Translations under genes and position numbers: made by a program
Shown here: piece after piece, positions 54,392 to 64,000 of the stretch
Position numbering within the stretch: position 1 is the stretch's first letter
Layout: the number at the start of each line of letters is the position of its first letter
The notes under the pieces: model-generated
Database searches by the model: none
Told to the model about the DNA's origin: nothing
What the model saw: only the letters and a program-made list of their open reading frames with translations
Source of the DNA: Fulvia fulva
Lineage: Eukaryota; Ascomycota; Dothideomycetes; Mycosphaerellales; Mycosphaerellaceae
Direction: 5' to 3'
Length of the DNA stretch: 64,000 bases
NCBI RefSeq assembly: GCF_020509005.1
Contig: NC_063012.1
Location: 7,874,001-7,938,000, forward strand

Positions 54392-57300
54392 TAGATAGAT
54401 AGATTTGTTATTCCCCTGTTCTAGGACCCTATCCGGCCTATATAGGTATATATCTATTGTTATATATAAAGGGAAACCCGAATAGGTGAAAACCCTTCCC
54501 GCCCCCGACTACTCCTTGTCTAGTTTAGCTTTCCCTCTAAACGTACGTAGTCTATATCACTACCCCGTTAGCCCCCGCTCCTAGCCGGTCTCGTCGCGCT
54601 ACGTCGTATCCTCTCTTCCTATACTGTTCCTACTAGGCGGTACTATTCTAGCTAGCCCTTCTCTAGTATCTAGTTCGTAATACGCCGTAGGTCCTTAGCG
54701 TTGTTAAGAAGTGCCCTAATCGTCCGGTTCCTCGCCTTTGCTATCTACTCCCCCCTTCCTAGCGACTACCTCGGATAGACGAGGAGTACGTACCGTACGT
54801 TCTAGGAGCGATAGCCGTAGGGGCAGCTAGTATTCGTGTATCCTAGAACCTTCCTCTATAATAGGTACCCCTAGAGGCCGATATGTTCGCTTCGTAGTTA
54901 GGTTGCTATACTACTCTATACCCTCGTAAGGCGGTAGTAGATAAGCTTCGGGGGGTGCTTAACCGCGGATTTTGTAGCTGACTATTCCTTAGGTTGTCCC
55001 GCTAGCTAAGGGCGTCCACTATGCCCTACAACCTGGTTGTTCTACCTCTCTTTCTATAGTTGCTCTATAAACGATTTCTTACCTTCCTATTATATTACTA
55101 GCTGTTCGTCCCTTACCCGGTAGTTCGGCTCGTTTCCGGGTCGAATGCCCCTATACGCTAGTACTAATTCGCGGGCCCTTACGACTATACTAGCGATGAC
55201 CTTCTATACTAGGTACTATGCCGACTTGCCTAAGTAGGAGGTCCGTAGTCCCTAGATGTATAGGTCGATCGGCGGTATAGCGGTCTCGTACTTAAGCATC
55301 CTCGTTAGTATCGACTTATATGCCCCGGTGACCTTCCTTAGGTATTGGTTTTAGATCTTCGCTAGCGGCGCGACGAGTCCCTTCGATAGGTAGGCCCTCT
55401 CGCCTAAGGACTACACTTAGCTACTATAGGTAAGGACTGGCCGTATAATAGCCGTATATAGAAGTCGTGACTACCGGAAGTCCGCCCCCTATATAGACGT
55501 AGTAAGCCTCTAGTATAATACTATATTCTGTTTAGCTTTCCGTAATATTGCCTATACGTACTTCCTCTACCGTAGCGCCGGGTCTACCTATAGTCCGAGG
55601 ATCCTAAGCTAATTTGCCGGGTTAGTCGTATACCCCTATATCTAGATAGAAGCTTATATATTATGGAACCGTAGCCGGCGCGTAAAGTGTATTAGATTGT
55701 ACTTTTCTAGGGCAAACCGAGCCCCGTACCTCCTAGCCTAGTCCTCGTAGATCTTGTGCTTCTCTTCTAGTAGCCTATAGTTCTCTTAGTCGAGGAAGAC
55801 TACGCTAGGATGTTTATGTCGTCTACGAAGCCGCTCGTAGCGGTGTTCTAGAATTCTAGGGCTAGGGGTAGCGTCGCTATAAAGAAGAGGAACAGAATAG
55901 GTACTAGCGTTAAGCCTTACGGGATTCTAGTATAGACTGCTTAAAATAGGCTTCTGTACTAGCCGACTAGGATCGACGTACTACGGTCTTAGAGGTAGGA
56001 CCGTACGAAGTTAATAAGCCACTTAGGGAGTCCTTTCGACCTTAGGATATAGAGTAGCCGCGGGTATAATACGTAGTCGAAGGCTCCCGATATGTCTAGG
56101 TTAAGTAAGGAAGCCACCTTGTCCCTATTCTTATACTAGATAGCCTTTACCTAAGAGGTGATAAGTTCTATCGCGGATAGCGTCGATCGCTATAGGCGCG
56201 TACCTATCTAGGTCTCCGGGAGTAGGGAGTGTTCCTCTACCGCCTCGGAGAGTCTCGTTATAACTAGCTTCTTAAGCGCCTTCCTAAGAGTGTTAAGGAG
56301 CGTAATTAGGCGGCACGACTTCACCTACGTATAGTCTTCCTTCTACGGCTTACGTAGGACTACTATCGTCGATTGTTTAAAAGCTATCGGGTAGTACCCG
56401 GTCTATAGGTAGGTATTAAAGATCGCTATAACTACTAGGGCTAGTTAATCTCTACACTTCTTTAGTAGCTCGTTTAGGATCCTATCCGGCCCCGGGGCTT
56501 TCTTCGCCGGCAACTTCCTTAGTATAGCGGCAACTTCTCCCTCGGACACCTCCTATTAGACCGCGATGCTAGGGGCTAGGGGAGTAGAGCTGTTTATATC
56601 GCTTAGATTAGCCTCGACTAGGGGCGGGAAGAACTTGCTAGCTAGTAGACGCGCCTTGGCCTCGGGGTCGCTAACCGGGCTACTAGGCGATTATAGCGCT
56701 AGGATAGAGAAGGAGGGGCCCTATATAGGGTCCTATCGGGCCTATTTTGCTAGCTTCTATATCCTCTCTAGCTTACCGGCGATTTCTTCTACTATAGCCC
56801 TCTAGCCGACTACTTTCTCCCTTCGTATTATAGCTTTCTTCTGTTAGTATACCTCCCTATATACGTTCTAGGCCTCCTCGCTATAGCTACTCGTCCACAC
56901 CCGACGGGCTCTCCTTACTTCTCTTACTACCGTAGTGCACTCCGGCGTCTAGTATAGTTTAGACTATGTCGTTAGTTAGGTAAGCGGAACGTGAAGTAAG
57001 GTCGCTTTTCTTATTTCGTCTATTAACCCCTAGACTACTTCGTCTATCTCGTCTTTACTATTGTATTACTACTACGCGATCTAGACTAGCCTCTTAGAGT
57101 CATCGAGGTACGCCTAGATGTCGGCCTAGTAGGCCTTTCCCTAGTTTAGCTTAGGGGTTCTCGCTAGTATACGTTATATCTATATCGTAATAGAGGTCCT
57201 GACTAGTATATAGTCTAACGACGCCTCGAGTTTATGTTCGATCCTATAGTAGGTTACCGTATAGTAGTGGCTATCTAAGATCTAGGAGAGGTCGATCGTG

Positions 57301-59406
57301 CCTTAGAGTCCCCCTCTCTTCTAGGTACCTAGGTCCTTCGGGGTATTAAGGGCAATTACGTTGCTCGCTATCAAGTCGAGTACTTCGTCGGCTATAGGGT
57401 GCGGCTATATAAGGCTTTCCTAGGAAGGGTAGTGTATATTGAAGTCTCCTACTACGATGTAGCACCCTTGTCTCTTAAGCGCACTATCTAGGTGTCTATA
57501 GACCCCTAGGTCGCGGCTAGACCTCGAGGCTAGCGGTTGTATATATAGGTTGTGTATCTAGGTGCTACCTACGTAGAGGGAGGTAATATCGCCCCCGCCT
57601 TCTTCGTCTACGTAGTATACTACCTCCTAGTCGGATTCTAGTATGTCCTTGCTAACATAGAAGCACGTACGGGGTCTGCCGTCGCCTCGTAGGTATATCG
57701 TATAGCCTAGTAACTTGTAGGTCGTTAGTCTCTTATAGTACGGGTTAATCTATAGCTCCTAGATTATAAGGACGTAGTAGACGCGCGGGTCCGCCTCGTG
57801 TAGGAAATAGTTCTAGACTATATCCTTACTATAGTTAACGTTATACTAGATAATACTAAGCGTATCGAGGCTAGTCATCGGCATCGATAATCATTTCCTC
57901 TATATCGTCCTATGTCCTACTGCCCTATACGTCCTAGTCTACGCCTATCGGCTATATACTAAAGGGGAGCCGGGCCTAGTTAGATTCCCTCGCCGTAGCT
58001 AGTAGAGCACGTAGCCTCCCGTACGCCCTAGGTTACGTATCCTTTATATCGTTCTCGGCCCTAGGGCGCTTATACCCGACCGCCGCTAGTTAGTTCCGGT
58101 ATAGGCTAGCCTCACGGTCGCCGTAGAATCTTAGGGCGACGGTTCTGTTTATGATTGCCTTGTTTTTTGCTAGTTTCCGCTATAGGCATTCCGTACTATA
58201 CGATAGGTAGTGCCCCGGACAGTTCGCGTACCGTCTCGTAGTCGATATATAGTCCCTAGATATATAGTCTCCTATATAGTTCGAGTAGGCCTACTTGTTT
58301 ATATACGTGTAGGTTTGGTGTCTATACTATTAGTATTTGAAGCATTAGAGGACACGAAAGGATAAGGAGTACTTTTCTACTATCTTAAGGCTATATTACT
58401 AGACTAGGCCTTGTTCTATCGCTAGATCCGCCGCTTTCGCGTCTTATAGCTATACTATTAGCGCCGAGGCCTTCTTGCCTTCTAGCCATTTCCTATAGAG
58501 CCAAGTCGCCTTCTGGATTAGAGAGTTAAGAGTGACCGGGTTGTCCTCTTAGAGAGCGCGTAGGTGACCCTAGTTAGTTAGGTCAAACTCCTTAGGTATG
58601 TCGTAGACTAGGATCGTAAATTGTTTCGTTAAGACCTTCGCTAATGCCGTAACCTTAGATGCCTACTATAGCTATGCCTCTAGGTGCCTCCTAGTAGTAG
58701 TAGAGCTAGTATAGATCTATAGAGTGCCGTTAGACTATTAGTTCACTACGACCACCCCTAGTTAGTTAATTCGTTAGGCGAGCTCCTTATTCGATAGCTT
58801 CGTAACTTCGGCCTAGTCTTCCTTTGCTATAATGCGGATCGTAACTATATCGTGCGTTAGGCGGGGGCCTAGTATCGATGCCGCGACCGATACCTAGCTA
58901 TAGGGGTGTTGATTCCGGGTGGCCTTACTAATCGCCTAGGACGTCGTCCTTATTTCTTGTTGCCCTCGGTAATACGACAGTATAAGCGCCGTGCGTAGCT
59001 AAGTGATCATTACCTATAGAGACCGGTAAGGGAGCTAATCGTTAGTTTCTATACTTTTTACGTCCTCTATAAGTTGCTACTAGTTGTCTTAGGGGGGCTT
59101 CGCCTATAGGGCCGTAGGCGCCGTTAGTGCCGTAGCCTAGGCTACTATTGCCTAGGAGTTGCCTAATGTAGCTAGGCACCTCCGCGGCGTTTAGAGCTAA
59201 AGAAACAGGGTAAAGAGAGCTTCAAGCTGTCTAGATTGAATGAGGTAGAACTCCCTTAGTCCTAGGGGCAGTAGCCTGCTTTATATATCGTTAGAATGGC
59301 CTTGATAAGAGCTTTCGAATGTGTCTTGTTTTGGCGTAGAGATCGATGAGCCGACGCGTCGAGTAGGTAGGGTTATATTAGCTATTATATATAAGTAAGA
59401 GGTCCT
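54392..59406 (-). mobile_element. LINE family 2, copy B, full length, RIP-mutated (Tad-like)
   Basis: Same structure as copy A: (TATC)n tail at 54,391-54,403, ORF2 about 57,885-54,540 with FVDD near 55,815-55,830, ORF1 about 59,200-57,880 with zinc-knuckle region near 58,190-58,330. It is slightly less mutated than copy A, with more TG/CA left. The ORF1/ORF2 junction is legible: ATGACTAG, where the ORF2 ATG precedes the ORF1 stop TAG by two bases. It interrupts the integrase of gypsy relic 4, which reads on in frame across the duplication. 79-codon frames at 56,566 and 16,328 are antisense shadows. Confidence 0.87.
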
Positions 59407-59418
59407 CGTAAGAAGATA
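59407..59418 (+). repeat. Target-site duplication, right, of LINE family 2 copy B
   Basis: CGTAAGAAGATA, matching 54,380-54,391. Confidence 0.85.
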
Positions 59419-62400
59419 TACTTAATATAGACGTAGGCGATGTATTTAGCTATTATTTCGAGAACTAGAATATAGTAGCGCTCCTTACCTAGTCTATTAG
59501 TCACCGTAAGCGCATTCTCGTACTATTAACCGTCGGCTATATACTTCGCTCTAGGTAAGTCGATAACGAAGTCTATAGCGACATTATCCTAAGTATCGAA
59601 GGGGATAGGTAGTAGGGCTAAAAGTCCGTACTATAGTTCGTTAATACTACGGCTATTACGATATATCCGGTAGGCGCGTACGAAAGATCTAATAAAACGG
59701 GTTATCTTTAACTATATATAATATCGTAATACGAGCCTACTCGTAGTAGTCTTACCTAGGTGTCCGGCTACCGGTATATCGTAAAAGGCTTTAACTATAC
59801 GTATATAAACAGTATTCTCCTTATCCTCTATAGGTAGAACGAAGAGGCTATACCCGCTATATCGGTTCTTAATATATATTATACCGTCGACGAGTATTAC
59901 GTACTTATCGTCTATCTTATTCTTTCGGAGTAGTTTCACTAGTTCTCCTACCGCGAGTTAGGTAGTAGCTTCGACTACGTCATCTTATTTGTATAGCTTA
60001 CTAATATCTACTACTAGGGCTTCGTCTATAACTACTCCTTCTACTTCGGATACGGATAGTCTTAGGATCTAGCTTACGCTAACCGATAGGAAGTGTTCTA
60101 GTTTTAGTAGTACCCTATCCTATTAAGTATAACGCGGATCTAACTTGTTATATAAGATAGCGTCTTAGGAACGTTAAGTAAGGCTGTCTAGCTTCGCTCC
60201 TTATACTCCTAGTCGGTATACGATCTTAAAGAAGAACTATAATAAGAACTCGGCCTACCTAGCTTAGCGTCTATTTAGCTACTTAGATATTATAAAGTAT
60301 TCCGAGTTCTTATAGTCGCTAAAGACGAGTATAGGGTAGCCGCTTAGGTCGGTAAAGTTCTCGAAGTCTAGTTTATCGATATCGCCGGCTATTAGCTCTA
60401 GCTTCTATTCCTTAAACGCCTTAACGATTACGAGTAACTCCTTATTATAGATGTCGTAGTTATACTCCTACGGGCTTATCTTTTTCGATAGGTATACGAT
60501 AGGGCGGAGGATGTTGTCCTCGTTATATTATAATAGGACTACTACGGTCATAAAGTCGCTTATATTAGTCTCTAAGACGGTACGTCTCCCGGGGATAAAT
60601 ATCGCTAGTACTACTCCCTTAGCGTCGGTAAATACTTACTTCAGTCCTTCGAACGTATTCTAACATTCGTTTATCTAGTACTAGGGGTTGTCCTTCTTAG
60701 TTAGCTTTACTATAGGTAGAACTATCTTGCTATAGTCCTTAATAAAGCGTCGATAGAAGCCTAAGAATCTATTAACGTAAGGATGTCCTTTACGTTAGTA
60801 GGAGTCCCCTATTTACATATCGCTTATACCTTAGCTAGGTCTATTAATACGCTATCCTTACTAATAATCAATCCGAGGTACTTAGTAGACTAAGTATAGA
60901 ACTCGCATTTAGAGATATCGAGCTAAAGGCCTACCTTACCGCACTTACGGAGCACCTTCTTTATATACTCGATATGTTCTTCGAGCGTGTCGCTAAAGAT
61001 CAGGATGTCGTCGAGGTACGCGGACGTAAAGTCGTCGAGGAACTCTCTTAGGGTATCGTTAATATACGATTGAAATGTCCCGGGTATATTATATAGTCTA
61101 AACGGCATTACTAAGTACTCGAACTAGCTATACCGTGTCGTAAACGCCGAGAGCCATTCCGACCCTTCCGCTATACGTATACGGTTAAAGGCGGCGATAA
61201 CATCTAGCTTAGTAAAGTACTTCTTCCCTATAATACGGTTAAGTGTGTCCTATATTAGGGGTATAGGATACCTATATTTTATCGTACGTTCGTTTACCTA
61301 TCTATAGTCGATATAAACTCTAAGTCCTCCGCTAGGTTTCTTAACAATAAGTATAGGTAAAGATACGTCTACCCTTCCTTCGTATCTATAGATACCCTTC
61401 TAGGCTAATTGTTCTTAGACCTAATAAGCTATTACCTCGTCCTCTTAGTTTGATATACGGTAAGGTTAGCTAAAGGGCGGAGTCGCGCTAGGCTTTAGTT
61501 TGATCTTATAGTCGATACCTAGCCTATACGGTAGGAGCTCCTTCGTATCTTACTTAGAAAAGACGTATATAAACTCGTAATAGATAGGTAGGAGGTGATC
61601 CTTCGGATCGATTATCTCCTCCTTTTTCTTTATAAACTTATTAATATTAGACTATACGTACATCTTATAAGCGGACAGTATCGGGCTAGTACGCTACGCT
61701 ACTAGTACGAACGCCGCTACTCGAGTATCTAGTCGTTCGATAGTCTTGTTATCGGATAGTATCCTATAGCTAGTATCGGGCCTATATACTACTACCTTAC
61801 GTATATTCCGAGCACTTATAGTATAAGCTATTAAAGAGTCCGTTACGCGGAGATCCCCTAGTTACTATTGTTCGTTCTTATCGAAGATAAACATTATATA
61901 TACTTTAGCTCCCTTTTGCCTAGCTATCCTATCGATAGCCGCTTCGCTAACTTCCTAGATATTAATGTCCGGTAGTATCGGTACGGGCGGCGTCTCGGTC
62001 GATATCTCGGGCTTAGGTCGTTACTTTATAATCACGTCGGAAGTTATAGTCTAGACTAGATCTCCTTTATCGTCTTCTTTAACGGTAGCTTGATATAGTA
62101 ATCGGGTCTTTAGAGCTACTTCGAAGCTTTACTTAGTAATTATAGGCTCCTACTTGTCCTTAACACTCTATACCTAGACTAGCTTACCGCTCTATAGGTA
62201 ATGTTCCTTATAGTGCTCCGAGTCGAGGGTTATTATACTAGAGGCAAAGTAGATACCTAGCTAATGTTTATCGTACTAAGGTCTACCTAGTACTATATCG
62301 TATTCTAGATAAGTAACCTAGAACGTTCTCGTTTCTCTATAGCTATTACTAAGCGTGAATTCTATAGTTATACGGTGTTCGATTATTTCCGTAGCTATAG

Positions 62401-64000
62401 ACCTACTAGCTAATCCGAGTGCTAATAGGTTATTAAGCTTAGTTAAGGGCAGGTCATATTTACGCGTATAAGAAGAGTTAATATAATCTAAGTTAGTACC
62501 GTTATTAAGGAAAGTCAATACACATTACCTATTAGCTACGCCCGGCATTACTAGGTATAAGCTAATAACTAGGTCATGTTCTATTTCTACTATCCTAGGA
62601 ATATATAATAATAGCTTAAGTCCTTCTAGTAGAGGCTCTACTAGTAGTACTTCTCTTAATTCTTCGTGTGACTATTCTTGTTTATATCTACTTACTTCTA
62701 CGCTTAAGTAGTAGACTACGTATTTCCCGCCGGTAATTCGACGACGTTAGTACCGCTAGCGTTAGTACCTAGACGTACCGGTATTTCGTACTCGAAGAGC
62801 TCGTAGATACGCTACTATAAGCGGTGACCGGGCTTACGGCACTTCTTATAGAGGCTCTCGCGTATAGAGCGAGTATTCTCGGCTTCGTCTAAGGTCTTAC
62901 CGAGACTACTCTTAAAGGGCTTAGGACGGGTCGACTAGGCCTTACGAGGTAGCTTACCGGGAGCTACGCCTACTAGCTTATTGTCCTTGTCCTTACCGTC
63001 CTTCTTATTATTCTTAGGCTTCTTATTACGGGGGAAGAGGCTGTCTAAGATCTTAAAGTCTTTATCGGCTTAATAAAGGTTATCGATTATATCGCTAAGA
63101 GAGGTTAGCTAATACGTTAGATACTTATTAAGGTAGCGGACTATTAGCTTACGTTATAGGTAGTCTATCGCGTCTTTATCCTTTAGACCTAGGATGTTTA
63201 CGTTCTAGCGCTACTTCGGGTAGAAGGACTAGAAGGTGTCCTTACCGTCTATCTTTAGAGAGTATATACGCTCGCGGGCTCGGCCGATAGGGTTACGGTC
63301 ACTATAGCGGTTAGCGAGCTCTTAAATTAGGTCGTTAATACCCTTATATAACTTCTTATTACTCGTAAGGACGCTAGAGATAGTAGGAGTCTTAGGTCCG
63401 ACTAACTCCTATACGTCGCTAGGAGAAGTAAGGAGGTTATAGACGAACTTTAATACTACCTTCTTATTATAGAAGACCGTATAGTCGACGATAGTCTCTA
63501 ACTCTAAGAGGAACTTCTTAAGGGAGGGTCCTAATAGCTTACTATCGACAGTACTAATAAACTTCTCGGGCTTATTAATACCGCGCTAAGTCTTAAAGGG
63601 CTAGCTAAGTTCGGCATCGTACTTGACTAGAGACTCGAAGTCGTACACCTACTTCTTCTTCTTAGAAGAGCGGCGATAAGTACGGGTATCGCTATCCGAC
63701 TCTAAGTCTTCCTCTAACTCTAAACCTTCGGATAACGGGTCCGAGTCGTTATTATCTATCTTACGAGAGTGTTTCTTACCCTTCTTAGTTACTTGTCTAC
63801 CTTCCGCCTTATTATCCTTACCTCTTAAAGAGTTACGACCGTTCTATAGTACGCGGCGTTATAATATTACGCGAGATAGCGACGAGCGTACCCTAGACCT
63901 ACTACGATCCTCGAGTTACTTCTTAAGCTTGTCGACCTAGTTTTACTAGAATTGATTTAGCTCCTAGATGTCGTTCTAGTAGGTTTAAGCCTCTGTCTTG
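59419..64000 (-). mobile_element. Gypsy relic 4, gag-pol 5' part, RIP-mutated, runs off the window
   Basis: Minus-strand order from the window edge leftward: gag (about 64,000-62,750, ending in a short zinc-knuckle-like Cys region near 62,840), protease (about 62,520-62,400, GTNLDYINSSY-like), RT (about 61,600-60,700) with [10 protein letters not shown] intact at 61,018-60,989, RNase H (about 60,500-60,200), and integrase zinc region (open 75 codons at 59,712-59,939, with AGHLGKTTT). The RT box here has both Asp residues, unlike relics 1 and 3, but stops elsewhere kill the element. Its 5' LTR lies beyond 64,000. Confidence 0.83.

Noticed and set aside
13381..64000. Telomere repeats, CRISPR arrays, tRNA or rRNA genes within the block
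   Set aside because: Scattered TTAGGG words occur but never in tandem; no regular spacer arrays; no cloverleaf or rRNA-like sequence recognised by eye.

Overview
The window looks like a filamentous ascomycete (Pezizomycotina) chromosome, probably a Dothideomycete-like genome. The reasons are five intron-bearing genes of common Pezizomycotina type (introns of 47-155 nt with GT..AG ends), a fungal-type Q-rich MED15, and a long transposon nest carrying repeat-induced point mutation (RIP). RIP here is almost purely CpA to TpA on both strands, while CpG is kept. I see no tRNA, rRNA or CRISPR array.

Bases 1-13,380 are ordinary gene-bearing DNA: (i) a proline/SR-rich protein with a C-terminal glycine zipper (minus); (ii) divergent from it, a PPIL1-type cyclophilin (plus, 4 exons); (iii) convergent to that, a zinc-dependent MDR dehydrogenase of the formaldehyde-dehydrogenase-like group (minus, 9 exons); (iv) an HSL-family alpha/beta hydrolase (plus, 3 exons); (v) convergent to that, a 1,589-residue MED15-like Mediator tail subunit (minus, 2 exons). 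These are independent single-copy genes, not a visible pathway cluster.

Near 13.38 kb composition changes abruptly, and everything to 64,000 is nested transposable elements, nearly all RIP-degraded. The nest holds a MULE relic (FAR1-like N-terminus); two full-length RIP-mutated LINEs of one family (14.16-19.14 and 54.39-59.41 kb) plus two 5' fragments of it; a pogo/Fot1-like element with 59-bp inverted repeats and TA ends, plus two fragments; several gypsy elements (20.7-25.5, 32.3-33.6, 36.6-52.5 nested, 52.66-64.0 kb); and RIP-mutated fragments of a second LINE family.

Two elements stand out because they are not RIP-mutated. One is a complete Ty1/copia element at 26,678-32,294: LTRs identical by eye, 5-bp target duplication, uninterrupted 1,543-residue polyprotein, and a primer site matching the initiator-tRNA-Met anticodon arm. 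The other is a complete two-ORF LINE at 45,709-50,840 with a 14-bp target duplication and a 4-nt ORF1/ORF2 overlap. Both sit inside already mutated elements, so they mark recent transposition after, or escaping, RIP. Insertion order can be read from target-site duplications.

No clearly new multi-gene system was found. The most interesting signals are the recently active elements inside RIP-dead DNA, a gypsy element that looks self-primed, LINE 5' junctions with unexplained extra bases, and a roughly 1-kb weakly RIP-mutated island (37.2-38.3 kb) with about 23-bp-spaced motifs.
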